Of a stretch of 64,000 nucleotides of DNA, positions 34,043-44,588 are shown one piece after another. The notes beneath the pieces were generated by a model that did not search any database, had not been told where the DNA came from, and worked only from the letters and a program-made list of their open reading frames with translations. Origin of the DNA: Nocardioides bruguierae (GTDB lineage: Bacteria; Actinomycetota; Actinomycetes; Propionibacteriales; Nocardioidaceae); contig NZ_JAMOIL010000011.1 in NCBI RefSeq assembly GCF_023656415.1, positions 1 to 64,000 of the forward strand, given 5' to 3'. Position numbers and translations under genes: made by a program. Numbering within the stretch: the stretch's first letter is position 1; each line of letters starts with the position of its first letter.

Positions 34043-36006
34043 CCGCCGCGACCCCGACGCCGACGCCGATCCAGGCGCCCCGTGTCGCCTCCGCACCACT
34101 GGCCATCCACGAGCCCTTCGAGGCGCACGACGCCCGGCTGGCAGCCCGGGCCACGGGCACGCCGGCCGTCCTGAACGCCGCCGGCGTCCTGGAGGCGACC
34201 GACGTGCACGTCGCGACCCGCCTCGCGGCCGTGGGGGGCGAGGACGACCAGGCCGTCGTGCTCGCCGTGGCCCTCGCCGTGCGGGCGCTGCGGCGCGGCT
34301 CGGTCTGCGTCGACCCGGTGGCCACCGCCGCCGAGGTCGCCGCCGAGCTGAGTGCCGCCCTCGAGCCGGACCAGGACGCTGCCGGGTCCGAGCCGGAGCC
34401 GGCGGCGCGCGCCGCGGTGCGCGCCGCGTCCGCGGTGACCTGGCCCGAGGCCTCGGCCTGGCGTGCGGCGCTGGCCGCCAGCCCGTTGGTGGCCCAGGGC
34501 GCCCTCCGGCTGGAGGGCGACGACCTCTACCTCGACCGCTACCACCGGCTCGAGACCCAGGTGGCCGACGACCTGCTGGCCCGGGGTGCCGCCCCGGCCC
34601 CCGAGGTGGACGAGACGGTGCTGGAGGCCTCGCTCGTGGGCGTGCGTGGCGGCCGGTTCAGCCCGGAGCAGGAGGCGGCGGCCGTCCAGGCCGTCCGCTC
34701 CTGGACGACGGTGCTGACCGGCGGGCCCGGCACCGGCAAGACCACCACGGTCGCGCGGACCCTGGTGCTCCTCGCCGCCCAGGCGGCGGCCGCCCCGGAG
34801 CGCCACGGACGACCGCTGTCCGTGGCGCTGGCGGCGCCCACCGGCAAGGCCGCGACCCGGCTCGAGGAGGCGGTGGCCGCCGAGCTGGACGCCCTGGGGC
34901 CCGACGCGGCGGACGGGCTGGGCCCGCTGGCCGGCGTCACCCTGCACCGGCTACTGGGCTGGCGCGCCGACAACCAGACCCGCTTCCGGCACGACCGCGG
35001 CAACCGGCTGGGCCACGAGGTGGTGGTGGTCGACGAGTCCTCGATGGTGGACCTGACGCTCATGGCGCGGCTCCTGGAGGCCGTGCGGCCGACCTCCCGC
35101 CTGCTGCTCGTCGGCGACCCCCGGCAGCTCACCTCGGTCGGCGCCGGTGCCGTGCTCGCGGACGTGGTGCGCGGCCTGAGCGTGGACGCGGGGTCGGATG
35201 CGGGGTCGGAGGCGTCCACCTCCCCGGTGGCGGCGCTGAGCACCAACTTCCGCAGCACCGAGCACATCAAGGCGGTGGCCGAGGCGCTGCGTGCCGGCGA
35301 CGCCGACGAGGTGGTCGCGCAGCTGCGCGCGACGAGCGCGGAGGTCGAGCTGGTCGAGGTCGAGGACGACGAGGACCCCTCGGACCTGTTGCGGCCCTCC
35401 CTCGTGGCGCACGCCCGCGAGCTGCGGGAGCTGGCGGCGGCGGGCGAGCACGCGCAGGCGCTGCGGCTGCTGGACCGCCAGCGGCTGCTCTGCGCGCACC
35501 GCGACGGCCCTGCGGGGGTGCGGACCTGGAACCGCCGGGTGGAGACGTGGCTGGCGGAGGAGGTCGGCCCGCTGGCCGTGGGTCGCGGGCTCCCGGGGTG
35601 GTACGCCGGCCGTCCGCTGCTGGTGGCCAGCAACGACTACGCCCTCGACGTCTACAACGGCGAGACCGGCGTGGCCGTGCTGCGGCCGGAGGACGGTCGT
35701 CTGCGCGCGTGGATCAGCGGGTCGGACGGTGCGCGCGAGCTGGCGCCCGGCCGGCTCCAGGACATCGAGACGATGCACGCGATGACCGTGCACAAGGCCC
35801 AGGGCAGCCAGGCGGAGTCGGTGACCCTCCTGCTGCCGCCGGCTGGGTCCCGGCTGCTCACCCGCGAGCTGTTCTACACCGCGCTCACCCGGGCCCAGCG
35901 CCACGTGCGGGTCATCGGGTCCGAGGCCGCGGTGCGGGCGGCGGTGGCCACGCAGGCGCAGCGCGCGACCGGCCTGGCAGCGCGGCTCCGGGCAGGGACG
36001 CGGTGA
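34039..36006 (+). CDS. recD: Exodeoxyribonuclease V subunit alpha (RecD)
   Basis: A 655-aa 5'-3' superfamily 1B helicase. Walker A is LTGGPGTGKTTT (Lys about 234), motif Ia ALAAPTGKAATRL, motif II VVVDESSMVDL, motif III LLLVGDPRQLTSVGAG, and the C-terminal motifs AMTVHKAQGSQAESV and LFYTALTRAQRHV complete the set. ATG 34039 overlaps the recB stop (ATGA), so all three subunits are translationally coupled. The N-terminal ~150 residues are the RecC-contact region and are Ala-rich here. A 91-bp gap follows. Confidence 0.95.
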   Translation: MTAATPTPTPIQAPRVASAPLAIHEPFEAHDARLAARATGTPAVLNAAGVLEATDVHVATRLAAVGGEDDQAVVLAVALAVRALRRGSVCVDPVATAAEVAAELSAALEPDQDAAGSEPEPAARAAVRAASAVTWPEASAWRAALAASPLVAQGALRLEGDDLYLDRYHRLETQVADDLLARGAAPAPEVDETVLEASLVGVRGGRFSPEQEAAAVQAVRSWTTVLTGGPGTGKTTTVARTLVLLAAQAAAAPERHGRPLSVALAAPTGKAATRLEEAVAAELDALGPDAADGLGPLAGVTLHRLLGWRADNQTRFRHDRGNRLGHEVVVVDESSMVDLTLMARLLEAVRPTSRLLLVGDPRQLTSVGAGAVLADVVRGLSVDAGSDAGSEASTSPVAALSTNFRSTEHIKAVAEALRAGDADEVVAQLRATSAEVELVEVEDDEDPSDLLRPSLVAHARELRELAAAGEHAQALRLLDRQRLLCAHRDGPAGVRTWNRRVETWLAEEVGPLAVGRGLPGWYAGRPLLVASNDYALDVYNGETGVAVLRPEDGRLRAWISGSDGARELAPGRLQDIETMHAMTVHKAQGSQAESVTLLLPPAGSRLLTRELFYTALTRAQRHVRVIGSEAAVRAAVATQAQRATGLAARLRAGTR

Positions 36007-36097
36007 CGTCCGGGTCTCGGCGGTTCAGACCAGTGGTCGGCGTCCACCTGGCGGAGCCTCCGGTTCGTCGGCGGACGTGGGCGGCTAGGGTCGTGCC

Positions 36098-36706
36098 GTG
36101 TCCTTCCTGATGCGCGTGGAGCTGCCTGACGTCCCCGGTTCGCTGGGTCGTCTCGCGACCGCGATCGGTGAGGCCGGCGGCGACATCGAGGCCATCGAGA
36201 TCGTCGAGAAGCGCTTCGACGGCACCGCGCTGGACGACGTGCTGCTCGACATGGAGCCCGGCGTCATGCCCGACTCCGTCGTCTCGGCCTGCAACGCCGT
36301 CGAAGGCGTCCGCGTGGTCTGGGTCAGCCGGTACGCCGCGGGCGGCAACCTGTTCCTCGACCTCGAGGCGGTCGAGGACCTCACGGCCGAGCCGGCCGCC
36401 GCGATGGACCGCCTCGTCCACCTGCTGCCCGTCACCTTCCGCGCCGACTGGGCCGCCCGCGTGAACCGGGTCGACGGCATCGTCACCCACACCGAGGCGG
36501 CGCCGTCAGACCTGCCGTTCCTCGACATCGTGGGCACGGAGCGCCTCGAGCCCGAGGAGGGCTCGCCCGACGTGGTCATCGCCGCCCGTCTCGGCGGCAA
36601 CGACATCGTCGTCGTCGGTCGCCGCGGTGGTCCGGCGTTCCTGGACTCCGAGCTCGCCCGCGTCGGCCACCTCGCCGGCCTCGCGGTCTCCATCGCCCGC
36701 CCCTGA
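36098..36706 (+). CDS. ACT-domain protein
   Basis: A 202-aa protein. The first ~75 residues form an ACT domain (SFLMRVELPDVPGSLGRLAT, then GGDIEAIEIVE), a small-ligand-binding fold usually sensing amino acids. The rest is an unassigned domain containing LPFLDIVGTERLEPEEG and GGNDIVVVGRRGGPAFLDSE. No catalytic domain is attached, so it may be a stand-alone sensor. The start is GTG 36098, with TAGGGT (36086-36091) 6 nt upstream and no ribosome site, hence leaderless. Confidence 0.8.
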   Translation: MSFLMRVELPDVPGSLGRLATAIGEAGGDIEAIEIVEKRFDGTALDDVLLDMEPGVMPDSVVSACNAVEGVRVVWVSRYAAGGNLFLDLEAVEDLTAEPAAAMDRLVHLLPVTFRADWAARVNRVDGIVTHTEAAPSDLPFLDIVGTERLEPEEGSPDVVIAARLGGNDIVVVGRRGGPAFLDSELARVGHLAGLAVSIARP

Positions 36707-36725
36707 CCGCCGAGCGCCCACGCCG

Positions 36726-36765
36726 CTGGTCGAGGAGGCCGGCCACGGCCGTCGCGAGACCGAGG
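36726..36765. repeat. Dispersed palindromic repeat, type 2 (locus 3)
   Basis: A single copy, CTGGTCGAGGA...TCGCGAGACCGAGG, with centre GGCCGgccaCGGCC, lies between the ACT gene and menB. Confidence 0.85.
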
Positions 36766-36790
36766 CACCGTGCCCGGTAGCGTCCGCACC

Positions 36791-37726
36791 ATGAGCGCGA
36801 TCGAGGGTGTGTCCGACACGTTCGACCCGGACGCCTGGGACGTCGTCCCCGGCTTCGAGTCGCTGACCGACCTGACCTACCACCGGGCGAAGGCGCACGG
36901 CACGGTCCGCGTCGCGTTCGACCGGCCGGACGTGCTCAACGCGTTCCGCCCGCACACCGTCGACGAGCTGCTGACGGTGCTCGAGCATGCCCGCACCAGC
37001 GCGGACGTCGGCTGCGTGCTGGTCACCGGCAACGGGCCGTCCCCCAAGAACGGCAAGCACTCCTTCTGCACCGGCGGCGACCAGCGCATCCGTGGCAAGG
37101 CCGGCTACCAGTACGAGACGGACGGCCACGTCGTCGAGGCCGAGGCGCCGAACCCGATCGACAAGGCGAAGCTCGCCCGGCTGCACATCCTCGAGGTGCA
37201 GCGGCTGATCCGGTTCATGCCCAAGGTCGTCATCGCGGTCGTGCCCGGCTGGTGCGCCGGCGGCGGCCACTCCCTGCACGTGGTCGCCGACCTGACCCTC
37301 GCCAGCGCCGAGCACGCCGCTTTCAAGCAGACGGACGCCGACGTCGGCTCCTTCGACGCCGGCTACGGCTCGGCCTACCTGGCCCGCCAGGTGGGGCAGA
37401 AGTTCGCCCGCGAGATCTTCTTCCTCGCCGACACCTACTCGGCCGAGGACGGCGTCCGCATGGGCACTGTCAACAAGGCCGTGCCGCACGCCGACCTCGA
37501 GGGCGAGGCGCTGGACTGGGGCCGCAAGATCAACGGCAAGTCCCCCACAGCCCAGCGGATGCTGAAGTACGCGTTCAACGCGATCGACGACGGTCTCGTG
37601 GGCCAGCAGATCTTCGCCGGTGAGACCACGCGCCTGGCGTACATGACGGACGAGGCCCAGGAGGGCCGCGACCAGTTCCTCGAGAAGCGTGACCCCGACT
37701 GGTCGCCCTTCCCCTGGTACTACTGA
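36791..37726 (+). CDS. menB: 1,4-Dihydroxy-2-naphthoyl-CoA synthase (naphthoate synthase)
   Basis: A 311-aa crotonase-fold enzyme that closes the naphthoquinone ring in menaquinone synthesis. MenB-type features: HSFCTGGDQRIRG with the oxyanion-hole glycines, VVIAVVPGWCAGGGHSLHVV, FKQTDADVGSFDAGYGSAYL with the Asp/Tyr residues specific to MenB, and the C-terminal GRDQFLEKRDPDWSPFPWYY-like end expected of this family. A TAGCGT -10 sits 7 nt before ATG 36791. No other men gene is in the window. Confidence 0.94.
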   Translation: MSAIEGVSDTFDPDAWDVVPGFESLTDLTYHRAKAHGTVRVAFDRPDVLNAFRPHTVDELLTVLEHARTSADVGCVLVTGNGPSPKNGKHSFCTGGDQRIRGKAGYQYETDGHVVEAEAPNPIDKAKLARLHILEVQRLIRFMPKVVIAVVPGWCAGGGHSLHVVADLTLASAEHAAFKQTDADVGSFDAGYGSAYLARQVGQKFAREIFFLADTYSAEDGVRMGTVNKAVPHADLEGEALDWGRKINGKSPTAQRMLKYAFNAIDDGLVGQQIFAGETTRLAYMTDEAQEGRDQFLEKRDPDWSPFPWYY

Positions 37727-37841
37727 GCCCCGGTCCGCCGAACCTCGGGGTTCCGGCCGGACTGGACGTCCTTGCCCCACCCACGCCGGCTGCTAGCGTC
37801 GAGAACGTACAGCCGGCCGCACGAGGTGCAGGAGGCACGGG

Positions 37842-38246
37842 GTGGGGCCGCCACGAAGGGTGGGCGCCGTGAGTGCCTCCGGCTCGTCATACCCGTTTCG
37901 CGCGAGCGACCCTCTGGGCCACCTGCGGCTGCGGGTCAAGCCACCTTGCGTCGCCGCTGAGGCGGACGGCGTGTGGCTGCCCTACGGCAGGGACCTGACG
38001 CGGGAGGCCGCCCACCTGGTGGACGAGTTCCCCTCCACCCGTGGGCGCGTGGACCGCGTCGTGTACGCGCCGGGGGACTGGTCGGTCGTCAGTGACGAGG
38101 TCTGGACCCGGTACGGACGGGTCAAGGTCGGCTACATGACCGCGGCGCGCGGACGCGCACTGGTCCTGGTGAGGCTCACCAGCGGCGAGGTGCTCAAGAT
38201 CCGGGTCGCCTGGCCGGGAGCGGCAGTGCTGCGCCTCGTCCGCTGA
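37842..38246 (+). CDS. Conserved-looking small protein of unknown function
   Basis: A 134-aa protein I do not recognise. It is rich in Val and Arg, with a compact pattern (RVDRVVYAPGDWSVVSDEVW, then TRYGRVKVGYM and RALVLVRLTSGEVLKIRVAW) that suggests a small beta-barrel or OB/SH3-like fold. It has no signal peptide or TM helix. GTG 37842 is chosen because GGAGG lies 6 nt upstream; GTG 37869 is the alternative. A TAGCGT -10 is at 37794-37799. It stands alone between menB and dgdA. Confidence 0.6.
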   Translation: MGPPRRVGAVSASGSSYPFRASDPLGHLRLRVKPPCVAAEADGVWLPYGRDLTREAAHLVDEFPSTRGRVDRVVYAPGDWSVVSDEVWTRYGRVKVGYMTAARGRALVLVRLTSGEVLKIRVAWPGAAVLRLVR

Positions 38247-38260
38247 TCCCGTCCTGGTAG

Positions 38261-39613
<1,353 letters not shown>

Positions 39614-39702
39614 GTCGCGACCCCAGCGCAGCCCGGCACAACCCGTGGAGCCGGGGCGCTCGTCACTGACCAGGCCGGACGAGGGTGACTAGGGTGGACC
39701 GC

Positions 39703-40419
39703 GTGATGGCTGGACGGATCGTGGTGCTGACCGGGGCGGGCATCTCCGCCGAGAGCGGGGTGCCCACCTTCCGCGACGCCGACGGCCTGTGGGAGGGCCA
39801 CCGGGTCGAGGACGTGGCCACGCCCGAGGCCTACGAGACCAGCCCGTCCACGGTGCACCGCTTCTACGACGCCCGCCGCCAGGCGTTGGGCGCGGTCGAG
39901 CCGAACGCGGCCCACCATGCGCTCGCCCGCCTCGAGGAGCACCTCGGCGACGACCTGCTGGTGGTCACCCAGAACATCGACGACCTGCACGAGCGCGCGG
40001 GCTCGCGGCACGTGATCCACATGCACGGGGAGCTCCGCAAGGCGCTGTGCCGCGCGTGCGAGGGTCGGTTCGAGTGGACCGGTGACCTCGGCGACTTCCC
40101 GCCGTGCCCGGGTTGCCAGCACTCCGAGCTGCGCCCCGACGTCGTCTGGTTCGGCGAGATCCCCTACGAGATGGACACCATCATCGAGGCGCTCGCCGAC
40201 GCCACCGCCTTCGTCTCCATCGGCACCTCGGGCGCGGTCTACCCCGCCGCCGGCTTCGTGCAGCAGGCCCGCCGGTTCGGCGCCGACACGCTCGAGCTCA
40301 ACCTCGTCCCCTCCGACGGCACGCCCTGGTTCGCGCGGGCCCGCCACGGACGCGCGGGAGAGCTGGTGCCGGCCTGGGTGGACGAGGTCCTCGCCGGTCG
40401 CGGGCTGCTCACGAGCTAG
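39703..40419 (+). CDS. cobB: NAD-dependent deacylase, sirtuin class III (CobB/SIRT5-like)
   Basis: A 238-aa Sir2 protein. VVLTGAGISAESGVPTFR is the NAD-binding signature, TQNIDDLHERAG and HMHGE carry the catalytic His (about 108), and two CxxC pairs (CRAC and CPGC) bind structural zinc. FYDARRQ contains the Tyr-x-x-Arg pair that lets class III sirtuins remove succinyl and malonyl groups as well as acetyl. A TAGGGT -10 at 39690-39695 lies 7 nt before GTG 39703; ATG 39706 directly after is equally possible. The 3' end overlaps the convergent TetR gene by 11 bp. Confidence 0.93.
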   Translation: MMAGRIVVLTGAGISAESGVPTFRDADGLWEGHRVEDVATPEAYETSPSTVHRFYDARRQALGAVEPNAAHHALARLEEHLGDDLLVVTQNIDDLHERAGSRHVIHMHGELRKALCRACEGRFEWTGDLGDFPPCPGCQHSELRPDVVWFGEIPYEMDTIIEALADATAFVSIGTSGAVYPAAGFVQQARRFGADTLELNLVPSDGTPWFARARHGRAGELVPAWVDEVLAGRGLLTS

Positions 40420-41203
40420 CCGCGATCCGCTCCCGCGCCAGCGCGACGAGGCGCGGGGCGTCCTCGGCCAGACCCAGGTCTGGCGCGAACCGGGCGATCG
40501 TGGAGAGGAACAGCTCGCCCGAGGCGAGCAGCCGCGCGTCCACGTGCCCGAACACCTCGAGGGCGACCACGCCGTAGAGCTGCGCCCAGCCCTGCATCGA
40601 GACCCAGCCGAAGCCGCGCTCGTGCTCGGGCAGCAGGTGCTGCGGCCCGGGGATCGCCGGGTCGAGGACGGCGGTGCGCACCGCGTCGGGCAGGTCCTCC
40701 ACAGCCGGCACCGCGAAGCCGGTCGCGCGCCACACGTCGTGCAGCAGCACGGTGAACAGCTCGGCCGACGCGGCGGCCGTGAGCGGCTCGCCCGGCCGAC
40801 AGCCCGGCTCGGCGACGGGGTGCGCGAAGACGAGCGAGAACTCCCGTGGCGAGCCCATCGCCCAGGTGCGGAACTCGGTGACCGCCAGGACGAGGCGGGC
40901 GGCCGGGTCGTCGGGGGCGGCCTCGTCGGCAGCCGCCGCGAAGCGCACCGTCGCGGCCTGGTCGATGCGCAGCGCCACGAGGTCGACCAGCTCGGAGTAG
41001 GAGCCGACGTACCGGTACAGCGCCGGGGCGGTCATGCCCATCCGCTGGGCGACGGCGCGCAGGGAGAGGTCCTCGTTCTCCCGCAGCAGCACCAGCGAGG
41101 TCTCCACGATCTCGGCGTAGGTCGCCTCGCGCTGCTTCTCCCGACGCGTGGGCTCGGGCGCAGCACCGGGACCCGAGTGGGGAGCGGACGCCGGCACAGA
41201 CAC
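40409..41203 (-). CDS. TetR-family regulator (WHG-domain type)
   Basis: A 264-aa regulator. The HTH is YAEIVETSLVLLRENED followed by LSLRAVAQRMGMTAPALYR and YVGSYSELV (about residues 28-75). The ligand domain contains FGWVSMQGWAQLYGVVALE, the WHG-like C-terminal TetR domain. GTG 41203 begins the product. It is divergent from the broken MmpL gene, and a perfect dyad lies between them, so it presumably controlled that exporter. The regulator itself looks intact. Confidence 0.88.
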   Translation of the reverse strand: MSVPASAPHSGPGAAPEPTRREKQREATYAEIVETSLVLLRENEDLSLRAVAQRMGMTAPALYRYVGSYSELVDLVALRIDQAATVRFAAAADEAAPDDPAARLVLAVTEFRTWAMGSPREFSLVFAHPVAEPGCRPGEPLTAAASAELFTVLLHDVWRATGFAVPAVEDLPDAVRTAVLDPAIPGPQHLLPEHERGFGWVSMQGWAQLYGVVALEVFGHVDARLLASGELFLSTIARFAPDLGLAEDAPRLVALARERIAASS

Positions 41204-41253
41204 CTCCGAGGGGCGCAGGGATTGATCGTTGACCGTTACGTTAACACCGTTTA

Positions 41254-41272
41254 CCGTGAATGGCGTTCACGG
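41254..41272. promoter_or_regulatory. Candidate TetR operator
   Basis: CCGTGAA-tggcg-TTCACGG is a perfect inverted repeat in the 102-bp gap between the TetR gene and the mmpL pseudogene. The adjacent AT-richer stretch (cgttacgttaacaccgttta) likely holds the promoters. Confidence 0.55.
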
Positions 41273-41305
41273 AAGTGACAGGCCATCACGACAGGGAGTC
41301 GTCAG

Positions 41306-43446
41306 ATGCTCGACCGTTGGGGATCGTTCGTGGGGCACCGCCCCGTCCGGGTGCTCGTCACCTGCATCGTCCTGCTGGTCGCGGCCGCCGCCTACGGCGC
41401 CGGCGTCTTCGGCGGCCTGGTCAACGGCGGGTTCGAGGACGCCGACGCGGAGTCATACCAGGAGCTGGCGGCCGAGAACGAGGCGTTCGGCAACCGCACC
41501 GTCGACGTCGTCGCGGTCTACACCTCCGAGACGCTCACCGCCGACGCGGAAGCGTTCCAGGCGCCGGTCCAGCAGGCCCTGGCCGACCTCCCGAAGGGCA
41601 CGACCGCCGGCGTCGTCCCGTGGTACGCGGACCCGTCCGGCTCGCTGGTCAGCGAGGACGGCCACGCCGCCCAGGTGCTCATCTCGCTGGCGGGCGAGGG
41701 GGAGGACGAGTACCTCGAGCACTACGACGAGATCGCTGACCTGCTGCGTGACGCGGACGAGACCGGCGCCGTCGAGGGCCACCTGGCCGGCACGTTCGCC
41801 ACCTACGACGACGTCAACGAGCTCACCGCGGAGGACCTGGAGCGCGCCGAGCTCATCTCGCTGCCCGTCGTCCTGCTGCTCGCGCTGGTCATCTTCGGCA
41901 GCGTCGTCGCCGCCCTCATGCCGGTGATGGTCGGCATCACCGCGGTGCTCGGCTCGCTGGCCGTCCTGCGACTGATCTCCGAGGTCGCCGACGTCTCCGT
42001 CTTCGCGGTCAACATCGTCTCCCTGCTCGGCATCGGCCTGGCCATCGACTACGCGCTGTTCGTCGTCAGCCGCTTCCGCGAGGAGCTGGCGGGCGTGCCC
42101 GACCTCGGGCGGGGGCAGCCGGACGCCGTCGCCGCCGCGATCGAGCGCACCGTGTCCACCGCCGGCCGCACCGTCATGTTCTCCGGGCTCACCGTGGCCG
42201 CGTCGCTGCTCAGCCTGTTGGTCTTCCCGCAGTCCTTCATGCGCTCGATGGCCTACGGCGGCGCGGCCGCGGTGCTGGTGGCGATGGTCGCCAGCCTCAC
42301 GATCCTGCCCGCCGTCCTGCGTCTGCTCGGGCACCGCGTCGAGGCCGGCCGGATGCCGTGGCGCCGTCGGTCCACGGCGCTGGTCTCCGACACCGGACGC
42401 TGGGCGGCGCTCGCGCGCGGCGTGATGCGTCGGCCCGTGCTGGTCGCGGGCGGGGTGGTCGCCGTGCTGCTGATCGTCGCCAGCCCGTTCGCCGGCGCCA
42501 CGTTCGGCTCGATGGACTACCGCGCCCTGCCGGCCGACGCCCCCAGCCACGAGGCCGCCGACATCCTCGCCACCGAGTTCGGCGGCGAGGTCTCCACCGC
42601 CAACCTGCTGCTGCAGGGCACCAGCGACGCCGACGTGGCCGCCTAGACCGAGGAGGTCGCGGCACTCGACGACGTGCTGGGCGTGGAGCCCGTCGACAGC
42701 GCGGACGGCACCACGCTGCTGCGAGCGTCCTGGGAGGGCAACAGTCAGACCGAGGCGACCAGGACGTCGTCCGGGCGATCCGCGAGGTGGAGCCGGCGTC
42801 CGGCGAGGTGCTGGTCGGCGGTCTGACGGCCAGCACGGTGGACCTCATCGACTCCGTGGCTGACCTGCTGCCCTGGATGGGCGTCATCGTCGTCCTGGTG
42901 ATGTTCGTGCTGCTGTTCCTGGCGTTCGGCTCGCTCGTCCTGCCGGTCAAGGCGGTGGTGATGAACCTGTTCTCGATCACGGCCAGCTTCGGCGTCATCA
43001 CCTGGATCTTCGCGGACGGCAACCTCGCCGACGTCCTCGGCTTCGTGCCCCAGGGCTTCCTCGACGTCACCAACCCGATCCTCATGCTGGCGATCCTGTT
43101 CGGCCTCTCGATGGACTACGAGGTCTTCCTGCTCAGCCGCGTGCGCGAGGAGTGGGACGCCAGCGGCGACAACGACCGCGCCGTCGAGGTCGGCGTGCAG
43201 CGCACCGGCCAGATCATCACCAGCGCCGCCCTGCTCCTCGGCGTCGTCATCGGCGCCTTCGGCCTCTCCGGCCTGGTGTTCATGAAGATGATCGGACTCG
43301 GCATGCTCGTGGCGCTGCTGCTCGACGCCACGATCGTCCGCGCCCTCCTCGTGCCCGCCACCATGAAGCTGCTCGGCCGCTGGAACTGGTGGGCCCCCGC
43401 CCCCATGGCCCGCTGGTGGGAGAAGCACGGTCTGCGCGGCCACTGA
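41306..43446 (+). pseudogene. MMPL-family transporter, inactivated by a stop codon and a frameshift
   Basis: From ATG 41306 the frame encodes a normal MmpL N-terminal half (LGIGLAIDYALFVVSRFREE and the first TM bundle) to an in-frame TAG at 42644. Homology continues past it in the same frame (TEEVAALDDVLGVEPVDSAD). Near 42750-42754 it shifts to another frame that encodes DVVRAIREVEPASGEVLVGG, the second TM bundle with GLSMDYEVFLLSRVREEWD, and a natural end at TGA 43444-43446. Restoring one G near gaggcgacc would rejoin the frames. Two separate lesions argue for true decay rather than one sequencing error. Full length would be about 713 aa. Confidence 0.88.
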
Positions 43447-43452
43447 AGCCAC

Positions 43453-43511
43453 TAGTGCGCGACGAAATGGCTGCCCCCGGGCCCGGATCCGGTGCTTTTC
43501 GTCGCGCACTA
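43453..43511. repeat. 59-nt palindromic element / convergent terminator
   Basis: tagtgcgcgacgaaa (43453-43467) is exactly complementary to 43497-43511. The 29-base interior is GC-rich and partly self-complementary. It lies between the converging mmpL pseudogene and the oxidoreductase gene. It may be a bidirectional terminator or a palindromic repeat; no second copy is in the window. Confidence 0.7.
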
Positions 43512-43518
43512 TGGGAGG

Positions 43519-44451
43519 TCACGGGAGGACGACCACGCGGCCGCGGACACCCCCGGCGGCGACGGTGCGGACCGCCTTGTCGGCCTCGGCGAGGGGGAGC
43601 GTGGCGTGGACGCGGGTGTCGAGCAGGCCCTCGGCGGCCTGGGCGAGGAGCGAGGCGAGCCGCTCGCCGTCGGGTGCGGCCATGACGGCGGTGGTGGTCA
43701 CGCCGCGGACGCCCTCGGGCACCGCCACGGGGATGACGCCGGCGTAGCGGCCACCGTCGACGACCGCGGCCACGGCCACCTCGGCCAGCACGGCGGTGTC
43801 GGCGACGGCGTCGAAGGTCGGCGCCTCGGGCAGGGCCGAGGTGAACGTGGCGCCGGCGGACTCCACGTAGTCGCGGTCGGACTCCCGGGCCAGGCCGGTC
43901 ACCGTCCAGCCGAGACGAGCGGCCAGGCGCAGCGCGTGCCCGCCGACGGCGCCGGCCGCACCCGTGACCAGCAGCGTCGCACCCGGGGTCGGGGTGCCGA
44001 GCAGGTCGAGCAGCTGCGCGGCGGTCAGCGCGTTGAGGGGCAGGCTCGCCGCCGCCACGAGGTCGAGGGTCTCGGGCACGAGCGCCACGGCGGACGCCGG
44101 CAGCAGCACGTGGTCTGCCGCCGACCCGACGGCGTGGTCGACGCCCGCGTGCAGGCCGGCGACCCGGTCGCCGGCCGCCAGCGCGGTGACGGCCGAGCCG
44201 ACGGCGAGCACGGTGCCCGCGACGTCCCACCCGAGACCGGTGTGCTCGGTCTGGGTGATCGCGCCAATCGAGTGCCAGAAGCCGGAGACGACGGCGACGT
44301 CGACCGGGTTGATCGTCGCGGCGGCGACGGAGACGAGCACCTCGTCGGCCGCCGGTGCGGGCAGGGTGACGATGGCGAGCTCGACGGTGCTGAGCTCGGC
44401 GGGGGCGTCGGCGCCGGGGGTGCGGACGACGGCTGCGGTGGTGGTGTTCAC
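43519..44451 (-). CDS. Zinc-type alcohol dehydrogenase-like / quinone oxidoreductase (MDR family)
   Basis: A 310-aa NADP-dependent medium-chain reductase lacking the zinc-binding Cys ligands, hence quinone-reductase-like. The N-terminal GroES-like domain has ATINPVDVAVVSGFW and GLGWDVAGTVLAVG. The Rossmann domain has LLVTGAAGAVGGHALRLAARLG. It could reduce quinones or enals. GTG 44451 is chosen from the family N-terminus. It is divergent from the HxlR regulator with an operator-like dyad between, so it is probably induced by a redox or electrophile signal through that protein. Confidence 0.87.
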   Translation of the reverse strand: MNTTTAAVVRTPGADAPAELSTVELAIVTLPAPAADEVLVSVAAATINPVDVAVVSGFWHSIGAITQTEHTGLGWDVAGTVLAVGSAVTALAAGDRVAGLHAGVDHAVGSAADHVLLPASAVALVPETLDLVAAASLPLNALTAAQLLDLLGTPTPGATLLVTGAAGAVGGHALRLAARLGWTVTGLARESDRDYVESAGATFTSALPEAPTFDAVADTAVLAEVAVAAVVDGGRYAGVIPVAVPEGVRGVTTTAVMAAPDGERLASLLAQAAEGLLDTRVHATLPLAEADKAVRTVAAGGVRGRVVVLP

Positions 44452-44533
44452 GGGGAGGCCCTCCAGTGGCGTGGACGTCGGCTCTTGTGCCGACGTCCTG
44501 GTGTGCTCCACTCTGGAGGGGTTGCTCCCTTTC

Positions 44534-44562
44534 GGTAAGTAGGCACCTGGAAGTGCGTAACC
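44534..44562. promoter_or_regulatory. Candidate HxlR operator
   Basis: ggtaagtaggcac...agtgcgtaacc is an imperfect inverted repeat centred in the 137-bp divergent gap. HxlR-type regulators usually bind such sites overlapping both promoters. Confidence 0.4.
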
Positions 44563-44588
44563 CACCCGCACCCGCACGAGGAGGCCCC

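Noticed and set aside
27183..34099. Two very long minus-strand open frames opposite recC and recB
   Set aside because: Composition is typical of antisense shadows (Gly/Val/Gln-rich, no motifs). The + strand has complete RecC and RecB motifs with 4-bp coupled starts.
42358..43446. 362-aa frame as a separate gene after the broken mmpL
   Set aside because: Its first ~130 residues are a shadow of the upstream frame. Only from about 42752 on is it MmpL sequence, so it is the second half of the pseudogene.
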